A stretch of DNA of 64,000 nt from Microthyrium microscopicum (taxonomy: Eukaryota > Ascomycota > Dothideomycetes > Microthyriales > Microthyriaceae). Position numbers and translations under genes: made by a program. The DNA lies in assembly GCA_010405405.1 (NCBI GenBank), contig MU004244.1, positions 375,895 to 439,894 on the forward strand, written 5' to 3'. The notes beneath the pieces were generated by a model that was not told where the DNA came from, did no database searches, and worked only from the letters and a program-made list of their open reading frames with translations. Below, in pieces: positions 47,829 through 59,474 of the stretch (positions are counted from its first letter, which is position 1; every line of letters begins with the position of its first letter).

Positions 47829-49267
47829 GTACCTTGATAACTTTTGTATAAGCTTGCATCAGTTTTGTCAGCGGTCATATTACCCCATGGAGTTTGTTGC
47901 TTGCATGTTCTGGCAATGCATTTGATAGCTGCTTATCGTATGATGCAGCGGTAGCCATCAAGTCTTTTAGTACATAATACATGTTAATTCGCATGCAAAA
48001 GTTTCTCGTTCGTAATATATCTTCAAGCTCTCAGATCTTGAGCATCTTAGCCGTATGGTTGCTTCTCACCAGCCTTGGGTACACTACTGGAATGACTACC
48101 ACAAAACACGGCTCAATTGCAGATCCCAACCACACTTGAGTTTACAATCATCGGAGTGTCTAGTTGAATGCTCAGGAGTACTAAGTGTTGCAACCGAAAT
48201 CGGCCCTTCGACTAGTGTAATCTACAATTCCCTCAGTTGCGAAATATCTCCTTACTGCGCAGCTGGAGCCTGGTTTCGATAGACTGGCGCGCAACTACAT
48301 CTGGTTGAACCACGGTACGCTCAATACAGCACATCAGATCCAAGGAACTATGACCTTTTTCTGCTTTGGAAGGCTCATACATAGCTCCCCCAACTGGGTA
48401 CATCTGGGGGTAAAGAAGCCCGTTGCCGAGTAGATTGACGCCTCGATGACCATGCAGGACCAAGGCATCTCAAACCCCAAAGGAGGGTATTGGTATCAAG
48501 CCTTGATGCTGGAGGAGGCAGAGTCTTTCACTTCCCTGGACGTTCATTGCAATTTGTACCGTGGAAGCTAATCTGGAGTTCCTGGAAGGGGATAGAACTC
48601 GAACAATGAGATCTGAGGTAGGCATGGGGCAATAGATGAAGCGCTGTTACCAGGCAAAACAAGTTGTTGCGAAAACCTTGATGCTCAACTGATGGTCCCT
48701 TCCAGATTTTCCTGAATTCAGTACCTAGATGGGGACGATGGAAACAATCAGAAGCGCACAGTCGCCGTCGTCTTTGACCATCGGTGGTTCCAAGGAGTCT
48801 CGTGAACGAGTTTTAGTGCAGTTACCGATTTGAGTACCGCTTCTTTGCTCGTAACTGACTGAAATGGTGGTTCTGGGGGATGTATCTTCCACCACGCTTG
48901 TATCAGCTATCGTGAGATATCTGAATGCAGTACCGTCGTTGTACTGGAAGTAAGATCAGCCCCAGTTAGGCAGTTGTATTCTTAAGGGTATAACTTGCCG
49001 TCATCGTGCAAAGATTGCTCTTTCCTTTCCTCCCCAGAACTCCTTTTGCTACTGCTGTAATGCTGCCAGTTTTGTAAACTGCAAGTCTTCAGTGCTTCTA
49101 CTCTTCATTCTTCACCACGCCATACTGGTTCTTCTCTCATCTCTAATTAATTTCTCATCTTCTATATACCTCCCGTTCATGTCCATTTCATTCCAACCCA
49201 TTCTTCCTTCTTCATTTCCCTGGACTTCAAGTTTTATTCTCCCCTTCATTCTAGCATCGTCAGCACC
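47829..49267. other. Long intergenic region, nothing recognised
   Basis: About 1.4 kb between the mannosidase and the duplicated family. A minus-strand frame of 76 codons near 48.2-48.5 kb has no family likeness or splice support. No repeat was identified. It should include the promoter of the first family copy. Confidence 0.4.
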
Positions 49268-50077
49268 ATGTGCTCTCGATCACCCATCCCGTCCTTTGCG
49301 ACGGCGATGACATTCTATCCCGGCGCACAAACTCCTGCTTATGGCAATCCTGGTTATCCATATGGTCAAACACCATCACCACCTGGATATTATCCATATG
49401 GTCAACCGCCATCACCGCCTGCATATTACCCATATGTGCAACAGCAGCCGGCGCCCTGGGCCTACGGGTACCCATATGGGCAAAATCAATCACATACGCC
49501 TGCAGTCTCCATTGCAGGCTTATTACGGGGTCGAATCGCGTGGTTGCCCAAAGACGCAACGAACATACATCCCAATGATCCGTTGTTTCAGTCCCCCGAA
49601 TTTGCCAGCCACCGTTCGCCTTTCAATCACCCAGTCGTCCTTCTGGATTACGACCCTATTACTACACGGGTCTTGTTCCGGCAAGTAACCAGTTTTGGTA
49701 GTCAGGGCATCGAGGAAAAGCACAAGGACGACCTCTTTACACGACTTGGCTACCTACTGATTCGGGATGCCGCGAGAACCAGTCACGATAACCTGCCTGA
49801 CCTGGAAGTGAGTCGTCCGATGTGCAAACCTTCCTACATCAATATTCGAGGAGGTGTGTGTAGCATCGAACTGCACCATCTTCGGTACCTTTGGCAGGGA
49901 CCACAGCTTAGTGCGGAAGCTGTAGACATCATGGAGGACCACGACCGCAGATACGATCAGGTTCAAGAAGGAGTTCGACAAGCTCGCCAGTCTGAGCCTC
50001 GAATGGACAAACAACAGCTGAACGCACTCTGTGATCGTCTCTACCATGATACCTTCCTAGACGATTCTTCGGCTTAA
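49268..50077 (+). CDS. Unknown protein with Pro/Tyr/Gln-rich head, tandem family copy 1
   Basis: I do not recognise a named family. The 269-residue intronless product has a low-complexity head (about residues 15-78) built from YPYGQTPSPPGY-like units, then a globular domain beginning LLRGRIAWLPKDATNIHPND and including PFNHPVVLLDYDP and LFRQVTSFGSQ. A second block follows (CKPSYINIRGGVCSIELHHL). Two damaged relatives lie just downstream, so this is the whole member of a local duplication. The pattern Gly-x-Ile-x-Trp, then His-Pro-Val-Val-Leu-Leu, then Val-Thr-Ser recalls the small SH3-like barrel of the MazF/PemK fold, but this is only a visual likeness. An alternative start at the ATG about 13 codons in would lose nothing recognisable. 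Confidence 0.65.
   Translation: MCSRSPIPSFATAMTFYPGAQTPAYGNPGYPYGQTPSPPGYYPYGQPPSPPAYYPYVQQQPAPWAYGYPYGQNQSHTPAVSIAGLLRGRIAWLPKDATNIHPNDPLFQSPEFASHRSPFNHPVVLLDYDPITTRVLFRQVTSFGSQGIEEKHKDDLFTRLGYLLIRDAARTSHDNLPDLEVSRPMCKPSYINIRGGVCSIELHHLRYLWQGPQLSAEAVDIMEDHDRRYDQVQEGVRQARQSEPRMDKQQLNALCDRLYHDTFLDDSSA
49355..49490 (+). repeat. 36-bp coding minisatellite
   Basis: Two 36-bp units that are nearly the same, followed by two degenerate ones, encode YPYGQ-x-PSPP-x-Y steps in the head of the family copy 1 protein. The unit starts TATCCATATGGTCAA. Differences between units are mainly at third codon positions. Confidence 0.75.
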
Positions 50078-50149
50078 TCGTGGCTTCCACCTGACTCTTA
50101 GCAACTCCCAGGCTCAAACACCTCAAGTATCTCTGGATTCAAGCGAAAG

Positions 50150-50345
50150 TCAACGTTCGTCCTCGAAATCAGTAGGCCGATGGACATATCTCCGTTTGTA
50201 AACATCCGAAGAGGCCTCTGTGACATCGAACTGCGCCATCTATCGAATGTGTGGAAGGAACCAAGGCCGAAGCAAGAAGCTTCAGCGTGGTACTCACCTA
50301 CCTCTTTTACGAGCTGCAGCGAGGCCAAAGAAGAGATTATAAGTC
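50150..50345 (+). pseudogene. Truncated family copy 2
   Basis: This stretch reads LEISRPMDISPFVNIRRGL, then CDIELRHLSNVWKEP, matching the second block of copy 1 (LEVSRPMCKPSYINIRGGV, then CSIELHHLRYLWQGP). The head and first block are absent, so it is a remnant of a tandem duplication lying between copies 1 and 3. Confidence 0.65.
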
Positions 50346-50547
50346 GGTTCAAGGGTCCATGGGTGGTCAGTTAGGGGTGCGCTTTCCCGACACGCCCTCC
50401 ATACCTACCATACCGCAGGTTTTCCCAGTTGGAAAACCGCGACCCGCGATGCTCCTTCTGTTTACTCTTAGCCCCAGGCTCTCCCGGTCCTCCCAACAGT
50501 CCCCACACAACCCTCGTCAATTTCATATTTAACATCCCCTTGTTATT

Positions 50548-51298
50548 ATGTTCTGCCAAACTTCTCCAGCAGAGATGCTATTATACTCGCCGAGCCGGTC
50601 CTCTTATACGACACAACCGACTGCCTACTCCTCCCCAGTGTGGCAAGGTCCTACATATGGGCAGGGCTTCTATAACCAGAACTTTTATGGCCAGATTGTG
50701 TACAGCCAGAGCCACCGAACACAGCAACAGGCTCCCTTGCTATATGGCTTCTCAATCAACGGACAGCAGCAATATCATCCTGCCGCTTATGGATACGCAC
50801 TATATAGTCAACATCGTCCACCTCCAATGTCGGGTCCGAATGTTCTACGCGGTATCGTTGCATGGTTACCAAGGGATAGAACGGGCATCGACCCCAGCGA
50901 CCTTCTCTTTGCCTGCCCAAGTTTCCACCCTACGAGGGAAGACAAACCCTTCAACCATCCGATAGTCATTCTCAATGAGCAAAATGCTTTGGGTCGGGTT
51001 GCCGTTTCTGCAGCTTACCAGCTGGAGAGGATTCCCTATCGAGCTAAAGCACCCCGACAGTCGTACACGAAAAGGGTACCTGCAGATCGAATCCTCCCAA
51101 AGAAGCGGCCATGACGGGTTACCAGTCCTTCAGCTCCAAAGTAGTGAAGAAATGCGATGGCCTTCGTACGTTGATCTACTCCGGGAGGTCTGCACTATCG
51201 AAACGAGGCATTTACACTGGCGAGGTCAGCAGTTGACGGAGCAGGCAACACGCTTTTTGGAGGGATACTACTGGAATTATCAGAGTGGTATTTCATAA
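50548..51298 (+). pseudogene. Damaged family copy 3
   Basis: It begins with a Tyr/Gln/Ser-rich head (about 90 residues) and the block LRGIVAWLPRDRTGIDPSD with PFNHPIVIL, equivalent to copy 1. The later blocks, including YVDLLREVCTIETRHLHWRG, are also present but the reading frame is not continuous; about one break is needed to explain it. The head has diverged strongly from copy 1 in sequence while keeping its composition. It could be a recent pseudogene, or the apparent break could be a sequence error. Confidence 0.6.
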
Positions 51299-52954
51299 GA
51301 AGTCGTGCTCAATAAAGAAAGAATCCTTCAGGCACTATACGTCCAAATCATCCACCACAGCTCGCTGCCAATCAACATCGCCAGGCTGGGCAGTTCATTA
51401 GTCCAAACCACCAAGAATGACCCGGCGCATGCGCTCAACTGTCAATCAGCTCTCTCACTATTCAAGCTCCTTCCAAAGGCTTCCTCGTTTGAAGGAAACC
51501 CTGATTCAAAAATATTCCGGGATTGAGCAGAGGCTGTATTGACTTTGAATGTTCGCGTCGCCATGATGAAGCTGGTGAAGATGAAAGTCAAAATCGACAA
51601 GGAAGGCATCCGCAGATGTCATCTCTCTCTCATCGCAAGGATGGTTACCATAATCGGCAGTGACCCTGAAACCGGTCCGGGCCCTTCTTTTCTCTCTCCC
51701 TCTCATGCGAAACTGGTCATCGTTTCTGAGCTTGCGATTGCAGCCACACGAATCACAACGTCCACAAAACGGCAGCACGATACTCGACTTCTTTTTTGGC
51801 TATCCGCCGCCTTCTTAACGAGTACTCCTTCCATCGGATTCGTCCTTTGGCCTTGGACTTTTCCCTCATCAACTTCTTCTTTTGTCTAAGCATCGGAGTC
51901 TGGGTTCTTATAATATTATAGCCTGAGATGGAATTAGTTCGGAGCATACTGAGCATTGGTTTGAGTTGTTTTGTTTGGACGCATTTTCTGATCGAAGTCT
52001 CCGGTTTATCATTTGGTTATTGCTCTTAAGTTACTGTATAATATTTGCTTGTGGATCATCACCAGTACCACCACGGCGTTCAGCCAGGTACAATACATTA
52101 TTCTATACAACTTCTTTAACCCATAAATGTCAACTTATACGTTGCTTAACATTGACAAAGTGATGTCTTTGTGTTTGTCCCAGCTAGTGGTAGAGTATCG
52201 TTGTCTTTCCCATTTACTAAAGTCTTTGTCTCTGACTTGTCAAGGAAGTACTAGAAACACTTTGTGCTTAGTGGCTTATAGCATCTTGTATAAACCTATC
52301 GTGTCATCGGAAATCCCTTGCTAAATCTGATTGTCATTTTTAAAGAATCTAAAAATTGTTAATGTATGAGTATGATAGTATTGAAGGTTTATGGAGAAGA
52401 GGGGCGCAAAAAGGCGTCGAGATCGACAGGGTTTATTGCTCTAGAGGACTGTAAGAGGCTAGCGCCCGCACCTTATCTCGACGTCAAACACCTCAGTGGG
52501 ACCTCAGAATTCATACTTCTTCGTGCCCAGTACTTCTCGCGAGAAATGTTCATGAGTCTGGATCTACCAGCTTAGCTTCCTAAGAAGAAAAGGCATTTCA
52601 ATGTATGTTGGTTAGCTATGAATTGTTCCTTTCGCAAGCCTACTTTCTTAAGTTCGACGAACATGATAGCGCTCAATCGGATCCGACTCAAGGGCGATAA
52701 ATATTGAGAAGTTACGTATTTTGAAAATGTACCATGGTCCTCGATATGACATAAATGTCCGATCTTCCAAGGAAAATGTTAAAAATTTCTGTACACTGCG
52801 CTGTAATAGCTTTTCTGGTTTCTGTCAATTGAATACTAAGGTATTGCATATTCCATGATAACATGTTCTTTTCATGTCGAACTTCACGCTTGAAACAGCA
52901 TATTTAGGACATCGGTTTTACCCCGTATGTAGTACAGAAGCTTCAATAATCATC
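51299..52954. other. Long intergenic region, nothing recognised
   Basis: About 1.65 kb, AT-rich toward the right. Short frames on both strands (such as 51,539-51,889) lack domain likeness. No repeat pair was found. It may contain further eroded remains of the tandem family, but I could not show any. Confidence 0.35.
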
Positions 52955-53659
52955 ATGCGGTTACTTGGCTACCCCAAACTTCTTTTGTTTACTGTCTGTG
53001 CTGCGATTGCAAATCATCAATACCTGTTAGTACCCTGGTCTTCAGCAACGTTGTAATATAATGTCCGAATCCTTCCAATTTGAAACCCTGCGATTCGCAC
53101 ATGTATGTACTTTAGTTTTACCACCTTTCAGGTTGAATTCGAATCAATGGACAAGTATCTAGGTTCGTTGCGCTTCCTGCCGCGCAAAAGATACCAATGA
53201 TTCCCCACTGCCCAGTAGATGCTTTGGTGGGAGACTGGGGGCCAAAGTGTTTTTAGAACACCCTTTACGAGTTATCAAGGCCTCTTTTCAGAGCGGCACA
53301 GCGGAAAGGTAATCGAGCCAGTCATAAATCAGCTGCTTCAACCACCTTTACCCCATTGTGACTAACATCTTATGCTCGAAACGATTTGTAAAGAGCCCGT
53401 TCTCAGCTCAGAGGAATTACTACGGCCCAAATGCGAAATTGGAGATCATTGTTCATACCAAGGATCACTTAGTACGTGTGCAGACACGGAAAATACACCC
53501 GAGAATGAAGGTTACCAGTTATCTTTGCGCTATCGGTGGCTGTAAAACTGTGTCAGGAGAGATCCTTGGTCAGTCCTCCTCACAATATGTCCTCGTGAGT
53601 ACCACAGGAAAAGAAATCTGATTGCTCCAAGTTGCTTCACATACTCTGAACTCTACCAG

Positions 53660-55767
53660 CATTACGAATGCCAGAGCTGCCTATCCACTTTCAACACATG
53701 ATCAGACAATAAATTCTACCTCTTCAGCGCCCGTTTATACTCAACCGCCCGCGAACTGCTCGTTTTCTGACTATGAGACTATCTCGGACCCAGGAATCAG
53801 GCCAGATGCTTTTTATGAGACTTACAAGTGGAAGCCTGAACAAACTGCAACTGTGGTGACCGAAGAAATTGCCACTGTGCTGTATGAATTGATAAGAACT
53901 ATGGCCCCAGGAGAGATTTACGAAGGAAGCGACGGAATAAAGAGATATCGCCCTACAGCATCGCCTACAGAAACAATATCCGAGACTGTGACTGTCTTCA
54001 AGACTCTCCACAACCACTACCGTGATAAGATATATAATGCTCAGGCACCTGTTCATCTTGTCATTCAGAAGAACTGTCGAGAGGAGCTTACAAGCTCATT
54101 GACAATGAATGACGAGTTAAACCCTCGAGGATGCAAGTCGGAACACTGCGAGTATGGAAGTCCAACTGCTCAAATGTTGGGCTCCTACGAGCGACCTCAG
54201 CTCGACTTTTATCCCTACAAGCATTGCGATATGCTTCCAATAGGTGAAGCCATTCTTTTCCATTGGCCGCCAACCAAAACATCATCTTCACCCGATACTT
54301 CACCAGTCATAATTGTCTCAAGCTCGATAATTTTTGACGGACAGGATATGTACCCTCGCGTTATGATAAAAAATGGTACTTCATCAGAGCTCCAGCGCGG
54401 TTATATCGCGGCATCCACACTACTAGGGCCTTTTACATTTACCTCACCGACGGTATACTTGGCTCACCGCGAAATAATGGCTCGGATTACCTCAATTAGT
54501 TCAAATCCCCCAGAATCTTCCCGGCAAAATTTCAACGAGGTTGTAGCAACTGATGTGCAACTACATCCAGCTGGATTGCGAGCCGTTGAACATCAGAACA
54601 TCTATTCCGTGCGACATTTTCCGCGAAATAATGCCACAGGGGCTGAATTCGTAAGCCTGGTAGCAAGTGGGAAATACGATCCAGGCTGGAACGATCAAAG
54701 TCATTATATGCAGCTACGTCCTATGAATTTCTCAGATCTTGCAAACCCGGTACCTGCATCCGTTTACTACGAAGCTAGATCGGAAGATTGCTATGGCCGC
54801 CAGACGCATTGCGCAATCATCACGGTATGACAAGTCTCTTGTTCATTCACTCTCTTAGCATTTCTAATATAAAACGCAGGATGATACGTACAGGCCAAAA
54901 CTTTTCATCAAGGACAAGTTCTGGTCACGCCTGTTCCCTCCAGGATTTGAATGTAATCTGCCATTGATCAACGATCCTCCAAGGACCATCAAGGGCCTGG
55001 TGGTTGAAGACGAATCTGACCTCGCACCGCCTACAGTTCCTTATCAAAACAACGCTCCGCGAATAACGCCTCCAGCATCGATAAATCTGCCTCACGTGTC
55101 AGCCCGGCCTCGCCCCACGAGAAGGCCACAACACGGGACATTGACAGCACCGCTTAGAGGATCAGCGACTAAAATGACTAATCCACCTTCTGGACAGAAT
55201 CGAGAGTCGAGGGGCAATAGAGGGAGTGGTGACGGGAAGAGCAACGAGAAAGGCGAGAATAAAAGTAATGGTCGTACAGGACGAGGTGGTCCAGGCAGAA
55301 GCGGGGGAGAGAGCGACAAGGAGCCAGGTGACAGCACTGATTCCGATCTTCCGCAAGACGGAACGAGTCAGGGAGAGAGGACGAAGGGTGGCAGAAACAA
55401 AAGTGACAAGAGAAAGGGAGAGAGAACACACGATGGAGAGACACAGCCAAGACAGCACGACGAGTCGGAAGAATTTGACGATGGGAGACCTAGCAAACCT
55501 GCACGAGGATCCAGCACACATTCAGGCCAGTCTTGGCCAGGAGAAGGCGAACAATCAGATGGTGCAAGTGTGCGTCCCGGATCTGGTAACGCCGCAAATT
55601 CTGTGGAAGATGATGGAGATCATCGCAAAAGCTCTTTGAATCATGGCTCTAGTCCACGAAAGAAGAATGATGGCTCGTCTTTAAAGATGAATCTCATAGG
55701 AACTCTGGAGCAACTTGTCTGGACATACTTCTTATATCGTTGCATCGTAGCAGGGATACTCGGATGA
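53660..55767 (+). CDS. Unknown surface or secreted protein, 5' end unresolved
   Basis: I do not recognise the family. The secure part is two exons, 53660-54824 and 54880-55767 (intron GTATGA...CGCAG). The first exon encodes about 388 residues with scattered cysteines, several N-glycosylation-type sites (NCSF, NGTS, NATG) and Ser/Thr/Pro-rich stretches, as in extracellular fungal proteins. The second adds DDTYRPKLFIKDKFWSRLFP, then a long hydrophilic region rich in Gly, Arg, Ser, Asp and Glu (about 180 residues) and a hydrophobic end (LEQLVWTYFLYRCIVAGILG) that could anchor it in a membrane. A signal-peptide-like frame at 52955 (MRLLGYPKLLLFTVCAAIA) is a candidate first exon, but the joins between it and 53660 could not be settled by eye. 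Confidence 0.6.
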
Positions 55768-56385
55768 GACATTGAAACGAGAGCTGAATATCGAGCTTCA
55801 CAACAGATGCAGCACATGTAATCCCAGATGAGGCTGGGTGGGAGGTTCGCCCTCTATTACTGCCAGAAAAAGATCATGCAGCATATCTCGAGAAACCATC
55901 TCGCATCCAGGTTAAGCCGAACAACCAGAATACCGATGCTCATTAAATGGCATAAACAGGAAAAGCAAGGAAGTGAAGCCACAACGAGATGCATAACCTG
56001 TAATCACAGGATCAACAAAGAGGTTGTGTATTGAATTTTATTTCATAAGAAGAACAGACACATAATGCAAATAAGCAACCTAAACACAGTTTTTGTCGTA
56101 ATCGCACGGAAGAACAACGCAGCCTAACTTACACAAAAGGCATGCCATAGCCATAGCAGTGAGAGAGCTCAGCTATTTGGAAAAATGTGGAAGATCCGAG
56201 AGCAATGGAAATCTGCTGATATCAGCTTTGATGACTGGAGAATCCAGAAGGGAGGTGATCTTAGAGAGCGATCGGTATGTAGTGAATCCAGGGGAACTGT
56301 AGCACAGAGTTCAGTGGTAACTTGGTTGTTCTCATCGAATCTGTAACATCAGCAACGAAGCTTTGTACCAAGGAGTGACGGATTC
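55768..56385. other. Convergent 3' region, nothing recognised
   Basis: About 620 bases between two converging genes. No frame, repeat or RNA fold was identified. Confidence 0.4.
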
Positions 56386-58306
56386 TTAGGCGCGAGTACG
56401 ACCGAACAAGCTGCTGTAGACGGCGTCAACAACAGGTTGGGCTGAGATGGTGCGGCCGCCAAAGAAGCGACCGTTGAGACCACGGATTGCGTTTTCGCCA
56501 CCATCGATGCGGTCGAATTTGACGTAGATGTCGCCTTGAGTGTTGGGATCTAGAGCAATGTGAACCACATGGCCATATTTCTCCTCACACTCAGCTTTGA
56601 CATCTTCTTCGAGTTCCTTGATCCAGGCGTCACCTTCTTCCCTAAAAATTTATGTTAGCAAGTGAGAATGAAGGAGGAGTTTGGAAAGACATACTCTGTG
56701 GCGTCAAACATGTTGCGAAGAACAACACATCGACTAGCTTGTGGAGCGTTGATAGCCACTGGTTTGGTTGGCTTGATCACACGGCTTTGAGAGTTGTTGG
56801 TTTCTGCGGGTTCATCAGTTCGGGCGAGTTTTCGCATCAAGGCGTCGCGACTATAGTTGTTGAAGTTAACTCCGGCAACATCGGTATCGTCGAGGGCACT
56901 GGCGCCACTTTGGCCCTTGTCTTCGCGGGCTCCACCTGCGCGGTCAAAGTTATTAGAGCCACCAGCATGGGTACCGCGGCCACCAGAGCCGGAGAAGGCA
57001 GAACCTTGATAGTGGCCGGGTGGACCGCCTGGTCCTCCAGCGGGGAATCGTTGAAGGAGGTTCTGTGTTGATTCGTTGGTGAATTTGTCGTTACCAAGGC
57101 CGACTCGAATGGGACGTCCTGCAAGGTCAAAACCGTTCATTTTTTCTAGAGCTTCTTTAGCGGCAGTGGGGTCACGAAATCTATGCAAATTAGTATAGTG
57201 AATACGAAAGCATATGAAGAGACATACTGAACAAATCCATATCCACGTGATCGTCCGCCATCTTCCTTTTGGAGCTGAACGAATTCAAGCTCGCCGAAAG
57301 GTTCAAAAACATTCTGTAGGTCGCTCTCAGTGATGGAGAAGTGTATGTTACCCACATAAAGTCGATGAAATGGAATTCCGCTGTTAGCGGAGCTCGTCTC
57401 GGTGGTGCGTGCTTGACGATTCTTTTCAGCTTCGGTAAGCTGAGCAATGATGGGGATGCCTAGTAGTTTCTGACCAGTAAGCTGGATGGCAAGGGATACA
57501 GACTCTTCGTTTCGAAACTCGACATAACCCACACTATAGAAGTTAGTATATAAGCATAAAATGGAAGTCGAGAGTGCTCACCCTTTAGATCTACCACTGA
57601 CTCTATCCTTTACGATCTGAGCCTCCTTGACGGGTCCGACTTTTTCGAAGAAGCCAATCAGCTCTTTGGTTCGAAGGCGGGCAGCGAGTTGCTGCACAAA
57701 CACTGTTCGACGATCACGCTCATCTTCGTTTAGCTGGGGACTCTTGCTACGAGACTTGCCACGGCTATTGCTTCGACGGCGTGCATCGCGACCGCCACCA
57801 CGACCTCCACGGCCCCGATCCCGTTCCCGATGACGAGTGCGGTCCTCATCTCGTTCACGACCGCCGACCGGTCGGTAATATCTATCAACATCTGGAGATC
57901 GGGAGCGGTTGCGTCCACCACCACCGCCGCTGCCACGGTAGAAGTCGCCGCCCGAGCCGCGACGTTCTTCACCTTCGGCTGATTCACGATGGCGACGATG
58001 TTCGCGGCTCCGGCTGCGACGGCGGCTGGTGGTGCTCCCTTTGGCACTGCCTCGCGGGCTTTTGGCTTCGTCTTCTGGTCCGTCAGCTATGCCATCTTTG
58101 GTGTCACGGCGGCTACGTTCTTTGCTGCGCTCACGGCGCTTGCGATCACGATCTCGATCACGGCTGCCATCTCGTGCGCGGTCTCGGTCACGGCGTTCGT
58201 TGCGGTCGGATTTGTGGCGGTCGTCTCGTTCAGTGGATTCGCGGGCTTCTTTTTTTACTTCGGCGGCAGCAGACTCTAGTAGAGCCTCGACGTCTAGACC
58301 TGACAT
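56386..58306 (-). CDS. RBM39/CC1-like SR-type splicing factor
   Basis: An RNA-binding protein of the RBM39 (CAPER, Rsd1) family that works with U2AF in 3' splice-site choice. It has 590 residues from four exons (58306-57582, 57533-57228, 57180-56695, 56641-56386). It begins with an Arg/Asp/Ser-rich RS domain (about residues 20-200), then RRM1 ([20 protein letters not shown] and GVGYVEF), RRM2 ([20 protein letters not shown] and SRGYGFVQ), a Gly-rich linker, and the C-terminal UHM-type RRM ([21 protein letters not shown]-like strand, [20 protein letters not shown]). The linker segment [18 protein letters not shown] is family-typical. Introns fall inside both the first and second RRM. Confidence 0.93.
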
Positions 58307-59474
58307 GATTGTTATGTGAGGAGTTTAGTGAGAAAGGAAGAGCTTAAAGTAGAGTACTTTGTCTGAGCGGATTTGATGAAGAAGACGGGTATGAGGAAAG
58401 TTTGAGAATGAGTAATGCAGATGTGGAGTTAGAAGTTCAACCACAGTTTTGCGCTCAGTCAGCTGGCGGTCTAGCCTTTCTAGCCTTAGCTTCACGTGAC
58501 CTTTTCGTGTTTGCACTTTTCAACAATTCTGAATTCATCACAATTAGTGAGGCGAGTGAACCCTTGCTATGACCAAGAGATGTCTATTAATAGAGACTGT
58601 TCATTCGTGGTGAGCTTGAAAGTGAATGTTACATTGGATCCTCAGTCAACACGCGCTCAACTGTCTTGATTCCACTCGACACGCAAGGCGCAGGAGTCAA
58701 AGTCGTTGACATTTTCAAAATCCTCACGCATTTTCCCTTTGTCAATTCGCCATCAATACTTCATTTTGGTAGAGCAAGAGTGCTGTCACACTGACCTCTC
58801 CTAAAGGCTCCTACGTTCACAAAGGGCTTGATCAGAACAGAATCATAAGACATCTCCACTGTCTGTACATTTTCACAATGCTACAGTATATCCAACTAAT
58901 AACAAATGGGTTCGTTGATTGAACTACCCTACCCAATTCCAACCTGTCATCAATCATCCCGTAAACCCAAAGAAAAGACCATCAGTCAAGGGAGACACTT
59001 CCCAAACTCTGTCACGAAATCCACCATGCGCTCTTCCCTGGTGATAAAACGTACCACTGAATCTCCGCCTCCTCAATCTTCTAATTGGTCCCCAAACGAA
59101 ACAGAAAACCAGGCCCGTAGGCACTAAAAACTCCGCAAATGCTGTAAATGCTGAAAAAAACACAACATAGGTATGAACATCTTTACAAACACTGAGGGGG
59201 TACTTGCGCATATGAAAACATAAAATACAAACACTGCCTTAGCAGATCTGCCAGTATAAAGCAAACAATGGGCCGTCTAGGCAATGTGAATGGAAATGTC
59301 AAACGGGTATGAAAACACCCGTCGCTGAATGGACGAGTGGTAAACTGCGTGTTCTATGACAACGCTCTGATCTCTAGGATGGCTGAAGTGAAGTGTTGCT
59401 GGTAGTAAAGACAAAGGGGAATATGGCGTATAATGGACTGGTGGGTATAATTTCGTAGCATAAAGGGTTGTTGT
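58307..59474. other. Intergenic, CACGTG box only
   Basis: About 1.17 kb containing the RBM39-like promoter on the left and the 3' region of the Ser-rich gene on the right. Apart from the CACGTG box no feature is supported. Confidence 0.4.
58493..58498. promoter_or_regulatory. CACGTG box upstream of the RBM39-like gene
   Basis: CACGTG in the 8-bp palindrome TCACGTGA, about 190 bases upstream of the start codon. It is the same hexamer as in three other promoters of the window. Confidence 0.4.

Noticed and set aside
48233-48463. Minus-strand frame containing LLYPQMYPVGGAMYEPS
   Set aside because: No family likeness, no usable splice sites on either side and no continuation. Most likely chance.
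51539-51889. Plus-strand frame of 116 codons downstream of the tandem family
   Set aside because: Basic and hydrophobic mixture without similarity to the family blocks. The opposite strand is equally open, so no coding signal is clear.
57627-58319. Several long plus-strand frames opposite the RS domain of the splicing factor
   Set aside because: They mirror the GC-rich Arg/Ser/Asp repeat coding on the minus strand. Spliced RRM domains prove the minus strand is the gene.
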